From Candidatus Omnitrophica bacterium UBA6210 (GTDB lineage Bacteria; Omnitrophota; Gorgyraeia; Velamenicoccales; Velamenicoccaceae), in assembly GCA_002421805.1 (NCBI GenBank), contig DISM01000001.1:71857-135856 (forward strand): a stretch of 64,000 nt of DNA, written 5' to 3'. The notes beneath the pieces were generated by a model. It was not told where the DNA came from, did no database searches, and was given only the letters and a program-made list of their open reading frames with translations. Of this stretch, positions 1-9,334 are shown piece by piece. Positions within the stretch are counted from its first letter, which is position 1; every line of letters starts with the position of its first letter. The position numbers and the translations under genes are program-made.

Positions 1-1094
1 CCGGAACGATGCGAGATGACCGCCGAATATTTGTTCTCACCGGCCAGCTCGATGCAATCCAAGGTCTCGCTGAGCGATCCGATCTGATTGACCTTAATCA
101 AAATGGAATTGGCTATCTTTTTGTCAATGCCTGTCTGCAGTCTTTTGACGTTCGTCACGAACAGGTCGTCGCCGACCAGCTGGATCTTCGACCCAAGGCT
201 CTCCGTCAACTTCTTCCAGCCGTCCCAATCGTCTTCCGCCAGGCCGTCCTCGATGGAAACAACCGGATACTTGGCGACGATCTCATTAAAGATGGCAATC
301 ATATCCTCTGCACTCTTGGGTTTCCCCTCGATGATATACTTTCCATCTTTATAGAAAGAGCTAGAGGCTGTGTCCAGGGCCAGGGAAATGTCCTTGCCGG
401 GCTTGTAGCCGGCTTTCGTGATCGCGTCGATGATCAGCCCCAGGGCCTCTTCGTTCGACTGGAGGTTCGGCGCAAACCCGCCCTCATCGCCGACGGAAGT
501 AGAGAGCTTCTTGGACTTAAGGATGCTCTTGAGATTATGGAATGTCTCGGTCGCGGCGCGCAAGGCTTCCCTGAAAGACGGCAAGCCGATGGGCATGATC
601 ATGAACTCCTGAAAATCCAGGTTATTGTCCGCATGGAGCCCGCCGTTCAAGATGTTCATCAGCGGGACAGGAAGGATATGGGCGTTCTTGCCTCCCAGAT
701 ATCTATAAAGAGGTTTGCGCTCCTCAATGGCCTGGGCCTTGGCTGCGGCCATGGAAACGGCCAGAATGGCGTTGGCGCCAAGCTTGGCCTTGTTCTCCGT
801 GCCGTCCAGGTCGATCATGACTTTGTCGAGCGCCATGAAGTTGGGTTCCATCCCCTTGACCTTCTCGGCGATGGGGCCATTGACATTGGCGACGGCCTTC
901 AAGACCCCTTTACCCTGATAACGCGCCTTGTCCCCATCACGCAATTCCAGGGCCTCGTGCTCGCCCGTGGACGCTCCTGAAGGAACGATGGCGCGGCCCA
1001 TAACCCCGGATTCCAGAACAACATCCGCTTCAACCGTAGGATTCCCCCTTGAATCCAGGACTTCTCTCGCAACGACCTTCTTGACAACCGACAT
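1..1094 (-). CDS. eno: Enolase, C-terminus beyond the left edge
   Basis: Cytoplasmic glycolytic/gluconeogenic enzyme that interconverts 2-phosphoglycerate and phosphoenolpyruvate. About 364 of the usual ~430 residues are visible; the rest lies left of the window. Seen in order: N-terminal VAREVLDSRGNPTVE, the mobile loop SGASTGEHEALELRDGD, GDEGGFAPN, Mg-binding regions SIEDGLAEDDW and GDDLFVTN, and the catalytic lysine in LIKVNQIGSL. The ATG start follows a clear GGAGGCGAT ribosome site and a sigma70-type promoter lies upstream. It is divergent from the FtsH-type gene. PEP carboxykinase at 25.8 kb uses the same metabolite. Identification is secure. Confidence 0.97.
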   Translation of the reverse strand, partial: MSVVKKVVAREVLDSRGNPTVEADVVLESGVMGRAIVPSGASTGEHEALELRDGDKARYQGKGVLKAVANVNGPIAEKVKGMEPNFMALDKVMIDLDGTENKAKLGANAILAVSMAAAKAQAIEERKPLYRYLGGKNAHILPVPLMNILNGGLHADNNLDFQEFMIMPIGLPSFREALRAATETFHNLKSILKSKKLSTSVGDEGGFAPNLQSNEEALGLIIDAITKAGYKPGKDISLALDTASSSFYKDGKYIIEGKPKSAEDMIAIFNEIVAKYPVVSIEDGLAEDDWDGWKKLTESLGSKIQLVGDDLFVTNVKRLQTGIDKKIANSILIKVNQIGSLSETLDCIELAGENKYSAVISHRS

Positions 1095-1143
1095 ATCGCC
1101 TCCGACATCACAACTAAGTTGTATTGGGAAATATTAGGTGAAA

Positions 1144-1172
1144 AGATTATCACAACGGCATGGAGGCGTCAA
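1144..1172 (-). promoter_or_regulatory. Sigma70-type promoter of eno
   Basis: On the minus strand TTGACG (1172-1167) and TAATCT (1149-1144) are separated by exactly 17 bases, about 50 bases upstream of the eno start. Seen directly; activity is inferred. Confidence 0.65.
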
Positions 1173-1228
1173 GGGAATTTAATATGCCCCGGAACAACCC
1201 CGGGGGCCCCGGACAAAAGAATGCCGCA

Positions 1229-1257
1229 TTGACACGCACAATGATTTATGTTATCTT
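1229..1257 (+). promoter_or_regulatory. Sigma70-type promoter of the FtsH-type gene
   Basis: TTGACA (1229-1234) and TATCTT (1252-1257) are 17 bases apart. The -10 box ends only 9 bases before the ATG at 1267, and no Shine-Dalgarno sequence lies between, so the transcript may be leaderless or nearly so. Confidence 0.6.
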
Positions 1258-1266
1258 CAGACTATT

Positions 1267-2916
1267 ATGAAAATCAATAAGTTCACCTATAAACAGATCA
1301 AGACCTTCATGCGTGACCACTGGATCGCCGTCACGAGCATCGTGGTCACCATTGTGCTCACAGGCCTCTCTATCTGGGGCTTTATGGGTCTGGAGTCTTT
1401 TTACCGCAAGATGCAATTGGCCCAGTTGCCCATCCAGATCATGATGTGGATCCTGGCGTCGGCCATCTCGGCGATCATTTACGTATCGCTCATGTTCGGC
1501 CGCTTCGGCCAGATCGATACCAAAAAAGTCCGGGGCTCCAAGGTCAATGTCAACTTTGCGGACGTCCTGGGCATCGACGAGGCCAAAGAAGAAGCGATCG
1601 AGGTCGTCAATCTCCTCAAGGACCATTCCGCCGTCCAAAAGGTGGGCGGCAAGATCATTAAAGGACTGCTCATGATCGGCCCTCCCGGATGCGGCAAGAC
1701 ATATCTGGCCAAGGCCATCGCCACCGAGGCCGGCCTGCCGTTTTTGTCTTTGTCGGCCAGTGAATTCACGGAGATCTTTGTCGGGGTCGGCGCCCGGCGC
1801 GTGCGCAAGCTCTTCAAACAGGCCCGGCGCCTGGCCTACGCGCACGGCGGGGCCATCGTCTTCATCGATGAGATCGACGCCATCGGCCGTACGCGCACCT
1901 TCAGTTTCATGAGCGGACAGGAAGGCAATACGACCCTAAACCAGCTTCTGGTCGAGATGGACGGATTGCAGGACGAAAAGGAAAATGTCGTCGTGATCGG
2001 CGCAACCAACTCGCCGGAAGATGTCCTGGACCCGGCGATCCTGCGGCCTGGGCGCTTCGACCGAAAGATCTATATCGAAAAACCGAACCTTCAGGGCCGC
2101 GAAGAGGTCCTGAGGTTTTATCTAAGCAAAGTTCCTTATGACAAGTCCATCGATGTCGGCAAGGTGGCGCGCCAAGCCGTCTACAAATCTCCTGCGGACC
2201 TGGAAAACATCGTCAAAGAAGCCTCCATCATCTGCCTGCGCAACAAGCGGGATGTGATCACCCACAAGGACATCTCCGAGGCCATGGAACGCATCGACCT
2301 GGGGATCAAACACCGCAAGCACATGACGCGCGAAGAACGGCGCCTCGTGGCTTTTCATGAAGCAGGACACCTGATCACGCTTTATCTGCTCCATCCGACG
2401 GACGACGTCTTTAAGGCATCCATCATCGCGCGCCGCGGCGCCCTTGGAGTCGTCCACCACCAGCCCCGCGAAGAGATCTTCACGTCCAATAAAGAAAGGC
2501 TCATGGCCAATATCCAGGTCTCAGTGGCCGGCTACCTGGCGGAAAAACTGGCCTTCGGCACGACCTCCGACGGCGTCCTGTCCGACTTTAACAACGCCAT
2601 GCGCGTCGCCCATGTCATGGTCTGGCGCCTGGGGATGGACGGCAAACATCTCGGAGACTACACCGCTATCCCTGAACAACAACTCTCCGAACATGTCAAA
2701 GATGAGCTCAACCAGGAGACCCAGCACATCTTCCAGGAATGCGTCGCCAAGACCGAAACACTCCTGAGGGACGAAAGAGCCCTGTTGGACCGTTTCGCCA
2801 ATGAGCTCCTGAAAAAAGAAGAACTCGAATTCGATGAGATCGATGCCATCTTCAAAGAATATAACAAGGTCAAATTCGGCTCAACGCCGCCCCCTCCCAA
2901 TCAGAAATCTGCTTAA
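1267..2916 (+). CDS. ftsH: FtsH-family ATP-dependent zinc protease with a short periplasmic loop
   Basis: Membrane-bound AAA protease that unfolds and degrades membrane and soluble proteins. Two membrane segments (about residues 18-38 and 60-80) are separated by only ~20 residues, whereas classic FtsH has a periplasmic domain of about 70. Next come Walker A GPPGCGKT (~138), Walker B FIDEID (~199), the second region of homology with RPGRFDRK, and the zinc site HEAGH (~364) with a later Asp ligand candidate in LSDFNNA. Length is 549 residues, shorter than the typical ~640. The ATG lies very close to a promoter with no evident ribosome site. The next gene overlaps its 3' end, suggesting cotranscription. 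Confidence 0.9.
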   Translation: MKINKFTYKQIKTFMRDHWIAVTSIVVTIVLTGLSIWGFMGLESFYRKMQLAQLPIQIMMWILASAISAIIYVSLMFGRFGQIDTKKVRGSKVNVNFADVLGIDEAKEEAIEVVNLLKDHSAVQKVGGKIIKGLLMIGPPGCGKTYLAKAIATEAGLPFLSLSASEFTEIFVGVGARRVRKLFKQARRLAYAHGGAIVFIDEIDAIGRTRTFSFMSGQEGNTTLNQLLVEMDGLQDEKENVVVIGATNSPEDVLDPAILRPGRFDRKIYIEKPNLQGREEVLRFYLSKVPYDKSIDVGKVARQAVYKSPADLENIVKEASIICLRNKRDVITHKDISEAMERIDLGIKHRKHMTREERRLVAFHEAGHLITLYLLHPTDDVFKASIIARRGALGVVHHQPREEIFTSNKERLMANIQVSVAGYLAEKLAFGTTSDGVLSDFNNAMRVAHVMVWRLGMDGKHLGDYTAIPEQQLSEHVKDELNQETQHIFQECVAKTETLLRDERALLDRFANELLKKEELEFDEIDAIFKEYNKVKFGSTPPPPNQKSA

Positions 2917-3748
2917 GGCCTTACTCGTCTTCTTTGTGATCACGGTCTTTTTTTCGGGCTGTGGACCCACGTATCCGGCAAAGACCATGCCGCAGCAGTT
3001 GACCCGCATGGTCAAAGATGAGCTTCAGACCGACATCCACATCCGCATCACCGGCAAAACCATGTGGATCTTCGTCCCGTTGACGGACCTGATCGACGAA
3101 AAAACAGCCGGGTGGGACAAGGCGGGCCTCGAGAAAATCAACAAGATCATGAATGCGGCGCACCGCGTGATTTTGAGCACGGATGCCAAGCTCGACTTCT
3201 TGGCCGTCGTCGGTGCGGACGTTAAAAAATTCGGCGTTGCGCTTCTGGCGGTGGAATATCTCCCCGACCTCGGAGAGGCCGTTCTCGAAAAATTCTCCCG
3301 GGGCGAATATTTCATGCGCAGCGTGCGCGACGTGCGTTTCGACCCCACCCTCATCGGGGACCTGACGGGAGAGACCCAGAGCTACCGCGACATCTCCTTC
3401 GACGAATTCATCTGTATGCAGATCATCCACCGCGCCAAGAATCTTTTCATCAAGGACAAAAAACTGAGCAACCTCTTCGAGCTCAAGACGACGTCCTATA
3501 CGCAGAAGTTCGGGGTCTTGAAGCTGGAATTTGAATTTTTGCGCAAACGCTACGACCTGAGCCCGGAGGAAGAAACCATCAAGCCCCTGGACTACGTCAA
3601 GCAGATCGCCGCAGAGGTCATCCAGAATTATAACTACAAGGACATCCAGGGTGTGGAATTGACGGACACGTTTTCGGAGGAAACAATCAAGCTTAGCCTT
3701 GATGAGCTCAAAAAAATCAAGGTCGAGCTTCCGGAATATCGGGATTAG
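2834..3748 (+). CDS. Predicted lipoprotein of unknown function
   Basis: The protein has a basic N-terminus, one hydrophobic stretch and a lipobox ending FFSGC (Cys near residue 43), so it should be an outer- or inner-membrane lipoprotein. The rest (~260 residues) is soluble and charged, with no motif I recognise. The start is uncertain: ATG at 2834 or 2843, both inside the end of the FtsH-type gene, giving an overlap of 74-83 bases. The position suggests a function linked to membrane protein quality control, but that is only context. It converges with purN and the two genes overlap by 4 bases. Confidence 0.75.
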   Translation: MRSMPSSKNITRSNSAQRRPLPIRNLLKALLVFFVITVFFSGCGPTYPAKTMPQQLTRMVKDELQTDIHIRITGKTMWIFVPLTDLIDEKTAGWDKAGLEKINKIMNAAHRVILSTDAKLDFLAVVGADVKKFGVALLAVEYLPDLGEAVLEKFSRGEYFMRSVRDVRFDPTLIGDLTGETQSYRDISFDEFICMQIIHRAKNLFIKDKKLSNLFELKTTSYTQKFGVLKLEFEFLRKRYDLSPEEETIKPLDYVKQIAAEVIQNYNYKDIQGVELTDTFSEETIKLSLDELKKIKVELPEYRD

Positions 3749-4359
3749 GATTTTCGAGATACGGGCAGGACGCGGCGGCCCTTCAGGGTAAACCCGCCGG
3801 ACAAGACTTTCTTGATCGCTTCGGGATAGATCCGATGTTCGACCCTATGGATCTTCTCCTCCAGGCTCTCCGCAGTATCAGTCGCAAGCACATTCACAGA
3901 CTCTTGGGCAATAATGGGGCCATGGTCGACCTCTTCGTCGACAAAATGGACGGTGATGCCCGTCACCTTGACCCCGTGCCTGAAAGCGTCTTTAATGGCG
4001 CATTCGCCGGGGAAAGCCGGTAAGAGCGCAGGATGGATGTTTAAAATGCGGTTCCTGAAGGCCTGGACGAACAAAGGCGAAAGGATCCGCATGAAACCCG
4101 CCAGGACGACCAGGTCGATTTTTTGCGCCTTCAGACAACGGACCAGCGCGGCGTCGTAGGCGCGGCGGCTTTCATAATCTTTCGGGTCCAAAAACAAGGC
4201 CTTGATCCCCGCGCGGCGGGCCCGTATCAACGCAAAAGCGTTCTTCTTGTCGCTGACCACAAGCGCGATCTGCGCTTTCAGCGCGCCTCGGCTGACCGCG
4301 TTAATGATGGCCTGCAGGTTCGTCCCGTTCCCCGAAACAAAAACAGCGATTTTTTTCAT
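3745..4359 (-). CDS. purN: Phosphoribosylglycinamide formyltransferase
   Basis: Third step of purine synthesis: transfers formyl from 10-formyl-THF to GAR. The 204-residue length is typical. Visible are the N-terminal FVSGNGTNLQAI phosphate loop, the catalytic Asn-His in ILNIHPALLPAFPG, and the catalytic Asp in VDEEVDHGPII. It is the last gene after rnfB (7-base gap), so it appears to be read as part of the Rnf transcript, an unusual partner. purC lies separately at 24.9 kb. Confidence 0.95.
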   Translation of the reverse strand: MKKIAVFVSGNGTNLQAIINAVSRGALKAQIALVVSDKKNAFALIRARRAGIKALFLDPKDYESRRAYDAALVRCLKAQKIDLVVLAGFMRILSPLFVQAFRNRILNIHPALLPAFPGECAIKDAFRHGVKVTGITVHFVDEEVDHGPIIAQESVNVLATDTAESLEEKIHRVEHRIYPEAIKKVLSGGFTLKGRRVLPVSRKS

Positions 4360-4366
4360 GGCCGTC

Positions 4367-5194
4367 TCACAGTGACGGTGAAGGCTGCGGCTGAGCGCCC
4401 CTCACCTTGATGACTTTTGTCGGACAGACTTTGGCGCATTCCAGACAACCGGTGCATTTATCATAGTCAATGCGAGCCAGGTTGTCGATAACGGTCACCG
4501 CGCCGTGCGGACAGGCCTTTTCGCAGCGGCGGCAGGCAATGCAGCCGACGCCGCACACCGACATGACGACCTTCCCCGGGTCCTTCGATGTACACGCCAC
4601 ATAAATTTTAGCTTTTTCCTGCTCGAACGGAATAAGGGCATAGAGCCCCTTGGGGCATACGTTGACGCAAATGCCGCAGGCGGTGCACTTGGACTCGATG
4701 ACACGCGGATACCCCTCTCCCGTCATCTCGATCGCGCCGAACGGGCAGGCCCTGACGCATGTCCCGTACGTCAGACAGCCATACCTGCACTCTTTCTGGC
4801 CGCCGAGGACAAGCGAGACGGCCAGGCAATCCTTCAACCCCTCATAGAGATATCTCTCCTTGGCGTGATGGCCGCCGCAGCAATGCAGGCTGGAAACGAG
4901 CTTTGCTTTCTGTTCAAGTGTCAATCCCAGGAGCCCCGCAATGTCCTTTTTATTCTGCTCGGCCGCCACAGAACAGGTCATCACATCGAGCTCGCCCGCT
5001 AACAAGGCCTGCGCAAACCCCATGCATCCTGCCTTGCCGCAGGCGCCGCAATTGGCGCCCGGAAGCTTGGCCAGGATCTTTTCCAGCGTCGGATCCATAG
5101 GGATAGAGAATTTCTTTGCGGCGTAAGCCAGGCTCACGCCGAACAGGATCCCCAGCCCCGTTAAGGTCAACGTTGACGCAACGATCGTGTTCAT
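4367..5194 (-). CDS. rnfB: Rnf complex subunit RnfB, multi-cluster ferredoxin-like protein
   Basis: Electron-input subunit of the Rnf complex, which couples ferredoxin:NAD+ oxidoreduction to ion transport. One N-terminal membrane segment is followed by the Fe-S domain ANCGACGKAGC and three further 4Fe-4S motif sets (CTYGTCVRACP, CTACGICVNVCP, then CIACRRCEKACP and CTGCLECAKVCP). 275 residues. It is the last rnf gene, 16 bases after rnfA, matching the position of rnfB in C-first Rnf operons. Identification is firm. Confidence 0.95.
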   Translation of the reverse strand: MNTIVASTLTLTGLGILFGVSLAYAAKKFSIPMDPTLEKILAKLPGANCGACGKAGCMGFAQALLAGELDVMTCSVAAEQNKKDIAGLLGLTLEQKAKLVSSLHCCGGHHAKERYLYEGLKDCLAVSLVLGGQKECRYGCLTYGTCVRACPFGAIEMTGEGYPRVIESKCTACGICVNVCPKGLYALIPFEQEKAKIYVACTSKDPGKVVMSVCGVGCIACRRCEKACPHGAVTVIDNLARIDYDKCTGCLECAKVCPTKVIKVRGAQPQPSPSL

Positions 5195-5210
5195 ATCTTC
5201 TTTCTGCTTA

Positions 5211-5813
5211 TCAGACCTTCATCCCCAAAAAACCCATAAACGCCAGGCTCATCAGTCCGGCGATGACAAATGCGATGGGCGTGCCGTCCAGCGACTCCGG
5301 AATGTCCGCCAGTTCCAACCGCTCGCGGATACCCGACATCAGCAGCAAAACAAAAAGAAAGCCGACCCCGGCAAAGAAAGCTTGCAGGACGGAAAAACCG
5401 AAGCTGCCGGGCACGGCCTTGTTACCTGAAAAAAAATCGTCGATATTGAGCACGGTCACGCCCAAAACTGCGCAATTGGTCGTGATCAAAGGCAGATAGA
5501 TCCCCAACGCCTTATACAACGCGGGGGACGTCTTCAAGATCACCATCTCGATAAATTGAACGCTCGTCGCGATGACCAGGATGAATGCGACAGTCCGCAT
5601 GAATTCGATATGGAGCGGCAACAGGAGGTGCTGGTAAACAAGCCAGGTGATGACGCCGGAGGAGACCATGACGAAAATAACGGCAATCCCCATGCTGGCA
5701 GCCGAACGGGTCTGTTTGGAGACACCCAAAAAAGGGCACAACCCCAAGAACTTAAAGAGGATGAAATTGTTGATGAGGAGATTGCCTAATATGATCGCAA
5801 AGATCTTATCCAA
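5211..5813 (-). CDS. rnfA: Rnf complex membrane subunit RnfA
   Basis: 200-residue integral membrane protein with six hydrophobic segments. The characteristic NNFILFKFLGLCPFLGVS near the N-terminus and the half-repeat TTNCAVLGV carry the conserved Cys residues thought to bind an intramembrane Fe-S centre with RnfE. The start overlaps the end of rnfE by 28 bases. Family assignment rests on these motifs and operon position. Confidence 0.95.
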   Translation of the reverse strand: MDKIFAIILGNLLINNFILFKFLGLCPFLGVSKQTRSAASMGIAVIFVMVSSGVITWLVYQHLLLPLHIEFMRTVAFILVIATSVQFIEMVILKTSPALYKALGIYLPLITTNCAVLGVTVLNIDDFFSGNKAVPGSFGFSVLQAFFAGVGFLFVLLLMSGIRERLELADIPESLDGTPIAFVIAGLMSLAFMGFLGMKV

Positions 5814-6382
5814 CGAATGCCTCCAATCAAAAACCCAAGGACAAGAAGCGCTCCCGGCGCCAGGGACAGGACGAGCGCCGGTTCAAAACTGTGCGAGATG
5901 CTCAACCCCGCGATCTTGCCCGACCCGAACGTCTCACGGATAAAAGACACAACCAGGAGGGCGAGCGTAAATCCCAGCCCCATCCCAAGCCCGTCGGCAA
6001 CAGAGACTAAAACCGGGTTCTTGGACGCGAACGCCTCCGCGCGGCCCATGATAATGCAATTGACGACGATCAAAGGGACAAAAATACCCAGCGCCCTGTC
6101 CAGGGCGGGCACATAGGCCTTCATGACCATCTCGACGATCGACACGAATGTCGCGATCACAACAATGTAACAGGGGATGCGGATCTTGTCCGGGATCACG
6201 TTGCGGATCAAGGAAATGATGGCGTTGGAACAGACCAGAACGAACGTCGCTGCCAACCCCATGCCGATGGCGTTATTAAGGGACGTCGAAACAGCCAGGG
6301 TCGGACACAGGCCGAGCACGATAAAAAAGATCGGGTTCTCCCGGAATATCCCCTTGGTAAATTCTTTCCACAGCCTGTTCAT
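5786..6382 (-). CDS. rnfE: Rnf complex membrane subunit RnfE
   Basis: 198-residue paralogue of RnfA with six membrane segments, the motif ENPIFFIVLGLCPTLAVS and a second Cys in VVNCIIMG. The ATG at 6382 overlaps the rnfD stop as ATGA, which fixes the start; a longer open frame upstream is not needed. RnfA and RnfE form the membrane core of the complex. Confidence 0.95.
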   Translation of the reverse strand: MNRLWKEFTKGIFRENPIFFIVLGLCPTLAVSTSLNNAIGMGLAATFVLVCSNAIISLIRNVIPDKIRIPCYIVVIATFVSIVEMVMKAYVPALDRALGIFVPLIVVNCIIMGRAEAFASKNPVLVSVADGLGMGLGFTLALLVVSFIRETFGSGKIAGLSISHSFEPALVLSLAPGALLVLGFLIGGIRWIRSLRSY

Positions 6383-7335
6383 GCGACGCCATACCTTCTT
6401 TTTTGCACGAAACGGTCGATGAGCGGAGCCGCCGCGTTCATGACCAAAATGGAATAACACACACCTTCGGGATAACCGCCCCAGCGGCGGATCACCCCCG
6501 TCAAAAGGCCGCAGCAGATGCCGAAAATCACCTGGCCCTTCTTCGTCACCGGCGACGTCACGTAATCCGTCGCCATAAAGACAGCCCCCAAGACAAGCCC
6601 CCCGGAGAGAATCTGAAAAAGCGCATCGCCCCGGAAAAGACCCTCCGGAGATCCAAAGGCCCACATGAAAACGGCGACGGTCGCGATAAAGCTAACCGGG
6701 GTATGCCAGGTAATAATCCCTCTGCATAAAAGATAAACGCCCCCAAGGAGCAAAGCCAGGATACAAACCTCGCCAAGCGATCCGCCGCGGTTGCCGATAA
6801 AAAGATCCCAGTAAGAAAGCCCTAGGTCGACCATCCCTGAAGCCTTGCCTTCCTTGATCAGAGACAAGGGTGTTGCCTGCGTCACGGCATCATAGACGAA
6901 CGGTTTGGTAAACGTCGTCATGTATTTCGGCCATGCGGCCACCAGAAACGCCCGCCCTGCCAGGGCCGGATTGAAGATATTGCGGCCCAGGCCGCCGAAC
7001 GCCTGTTTGGCGATAGCGATCGCAAAGATGCTGCCAGCGGCCGCCACCCAGATCGGGCAATGTGCCGGAAGATTATAGGCCACAAGCAGCCCCGTCATGA
7101 AGGCGCTCCCGTCGGAAACGGTCACCTTCTGGCCCCGCGCCTTCTGGATAAAAGCCTCCGTCCCCACGGCCGCCAGGACGCCCGACGCCATCACCCAGAG
7201 GGCCGCTGGCCCGAAGATGAACAGGGCGACCAGGCCCGAGGGGATCAATGCCAGGTTCACCCGCCACATGATGCCGGCGATGGACTCGGTCTTGTGCATG
7301 TGAGGCGCGTGTGCCACAAAAAGTTTATCGGCCAT
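6379..7335 (-). CDS. rnfD: Rnf complex subunit RnfD, flavinylated membrane protein
   Basis: 318-residue membrane protein of the NqrB/RnfD family with about eight to ten membrane segments. The flavinylation region reads TQATPLS, with a Thr in the position that carries covalent FMN in the family. The start MADKLFVAHAPH at 7335 lies 11 bases inside the end of rnfG. In this operon rnfG precedes rnfD, the reverse of the common C-D-G-E-A-B order. Confidence 0.94.
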   Translation of the reverse strand: MADKLFVAHAPHMHKTESIAGIMWRVNLALIPSGLVALFIFGPAALWVMASGVLAAVGTEAFIQKARGQKVTVSDGSAFMTGLLVAYNLPAHCPIWVAAAGSIFAIAIAKQAFGGLGRNIFNPALAGRAFLVAAWPKYMTTFTKPFVYDAVTQATPLSLIKEGKASGMVDLGLSYWDLFIGNRGGSLGEVCILALLLGGVYLLCRGIITWHTPVSFIATVAVFMWAFGSPEGLFRGDALFQILSGGLVLGAVFMATDYVTSPVTKKGQVIFGICCGLLTGVIRRWGGYPEGVCYSILVMNAAAPLIDRFVQKRRYGVA

Positions 7336-7921
7336 CCTGTGTTTTCTCCATGACTTCTTTGGCTTTTTCTTCGACGGAAACGACGACCGCCAAAGAAGAG
7401 ATCGTGGCGCCTGTGATGGCCTCCACGTTACGGTCCAGCGTCTTGTAGTCCTTGCCGTCGAACTGGGCCTGGAACCACGGCCGCGGCTTCTGCGCGATCT
7501 TGACCTTCTTGAGCACGACATCCCAGAAGGTTTCTTTTTGCCTGACTTCTTCGATCCGCGAGCCGAGGCCCGGGGTCTCATTTTGCGACAGGATCTTGAT
7601 GCGCTTGATGATACCCTTTGTATCCATGCCCACCATGGTCACGATCGTACTGGAATACCCCTTCTTTTCCGCCTTGAACGCATAACCCAAAAGCTCGCCC
7701 GACGCATTCAGGGCTTTGTAATAAAGGACGCTTCCCTTTTCCGCCACTGGCTCGAAACGCTCCGCGCCGGGATAGACGTCTTTTAGGGCCGACTCTTCTT
7801 CCATCTTCGCCTGGGCCGCGATCTTCGGCTGGGTCACGTTATAAACAACGCTCAAAAGTCCCGAAGCCGCCAAACAGATAATGGCCAGTGTCGCCGCGTA
7901 ACGGATAAAGTTATTCTGCAA
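7325..7921 (-). CDS. rnfG: Rnf complex subunit RnfG, FMN-binding protein
   Basis: 198 residues: one N-terminal membrane anchor followed by a periplasmic FMN-binding domain. The flavinylation motif is ITGATISS, where the Thr is the expected covalent FMN site, and the upstream ETPGLGSRI stretch is typical of the family. A gap of 117 bases without a gene separates it from rnfC; I see no terminator there, so the operon is probably continuous. Confidence 0.94.
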   Translation of the reverse strand: MQNNFIRYAATLAIICLAASGLLSVVYNVTQPKIAAQAKMEEESALKDVYPGAERFEPVAEKGSVLYYKALNASGELLGYAFKAEKKGYSSTIVTMVGMDTKGIIKRIKILSQNETPGLGSRIEEVRQKETFWDVVLKKVKIAQKPRPWFQAQFDGKDYKTLDRNVEAITGATISSLAVVVSVEEKAKEVMEKTQDGR

Positions 7922-8038
7922 AGTTAACTCCGTTATTCATGCTGTTAAAATGGCATTTGGTAAATCTTAAACGAACAACGTCACCGAACAACCAAACGGG
8001 CCTCGTAACCGTTACCGCAACCGAAATCATGCCGCAAG

Positions 8039-9334
8039 TTACTTATTCTGTTGTTTTCTGATCTTGAGCTTTGCGGCCTTGATCGCCTGGACGATATGAC
8101 GCCGGCCGGGGCACACGTAAGCGCACAGGCCGCACTCGATGCAATCCATGATCCCGTAACTCTCTGCCAGGTCCAGGCGCCCCTTGGCGATCGCCAGCGC
8201 GATAAGACCCGGATTCAAACCTATCGGGCAATTCTCGACGCACGCCCCGCAACGGACGCAAAAAGACTCTTCCTGTTCTTTCTCTTCGGCCTCATCCAGG
8301 GCCAAGATACCACTCGTCCCCTTGATCACAGGGGTCTGGGGCGTGAACTGCGCGATGCCCATCATCGGACCGCCCATGATGATCCTTTTCGGTTCCCTCG
8401 TCATCGGCCCGCACTGCTTCAAAAGATCCTCCACCAGTGTCCCCAGCCGCACCAGAAGGTTCTTGGGGTTCTCCAGACACGCACCTGAAACAGTCATCAC
8501 ACGTTCATAAAGGGGTTTGCGCAAGTAAACCGCTTCAGCAATGGCTACCACTGTGCCAACATTGTGCACGAGGACGCCGATATCAAAAGGGAGCTTCCCC
8601 GAAGGGACTTCGCGGCGAAGGCACGACTTGATCACCTGCTTCTCGCCGCCCTGCGGATAGGCGGTCTTGAGGACGACCACGCGCCACCCCAGAGATTTGA
8701 CCGCCTCCCTCATGCAACGAATGGCCTGCGGTTTGTTATTTTCGATCGCGATGGAAATATTTTTCGGCTGAATGATCCTGGCGACCAGCTTGATCCCGTC
8801 GACGATCTCGCGGGATTTTTCTATCAGGAGCCGGTTGTCCGCCGTCAGATACGGTTCGCACTCCGCGCCGTTAACGATAAAATCCTCGATCGGCTTGGCC
8901 GGCGCAAGCTTGATATGCGCAGGAAATGTGGCGCCACCAAGGCCGACGATGCCGGATTCGAAAACGATGGCCCTAAGCTCGGCCGCTGTCAGCCGGGCAA
9001 CCTCATCTGACGTGCGCGGTTTCATCGTGTCAAGAGCCTCGTCTTTACCATCCCCTTCGATCTCGATGGCCCGGCAAAAACCGGAAACCGGATGAGGGAA
9101 ATCAGCGATCTGGCTGACGGTTCCAGAAATCGACGCATGCACCGGAGCAAAGACGCCCTTGTCGGATGTCGCCAAGCACTCGCCGCGCCTGACATGGTCC
9201 TGCGGCTTAACAAGGACACGATCAAGCGTTTTGCCTAAATGTTGTAAGAGGGGAATGACCACGCGGGCCGGAAGGACCGCCTGTTCAATAGGCTTATTCT
9301 CGGTTAAATGTTTATGCTCTTCGATCCTGACCAT
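8039..9334 (-). CDS. rnfC: Rnf complex subunit RnfC, NADH-side subunit
   Basis: Soluble subunit that binds NAD(H) and FMN and exchanges electrons with RnfB. Seen are VGLGGATFPAHIK (Rossmann/FMN region), ECEPYLTAD, and two C-terminal 4Fe-4S motifs, CVRCGACVENCP and CIECGLCAYVCP. I chose ATG 9334 (MVRIEEHKHL), which overlaps the upstream MFS gene by 23 bases; this gives 431 residues, normal for RnfC. First rnf gene of the operon. Confidence 0.94.
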   Translation of the reverse strand: MVRIEEHKHLTENKPIEQAVLPARVVIPLLQHLGKTLDRVLVKPQDHVRRGECLATSDKGVFAPVHASISGTVSQIADFPHPVSGFCRAIEIEGDGKDEALDTMKPRTSDEVARLTAAELRAIVFESGIVGLGGATFPAHIKLAPAKPIEDFIVNGAECEPYLTADNRLLIEKSREIVDGIKLVARIIQPKNISIAIENNKPQAIRCMREAVKSLGWRVVVLKTAYPQGGEKQVIKSCLRREVPSGKLPFDIGVLVHNVGTVVAIAEAVYLRKPLYERVMTVSGACLENPKNLLVRLGTLVEDLLKQCGPMTREPKRIIMGGPMMGIAQFTPQTPVIKGTSGILALDEAEEKEQEESFCVRCGACVENCPIGLNPGLIALAIAKGRLDLAESYGIMDCIECGLCAYVCPGRRHIVQAIKAAKLKIRKQQNK

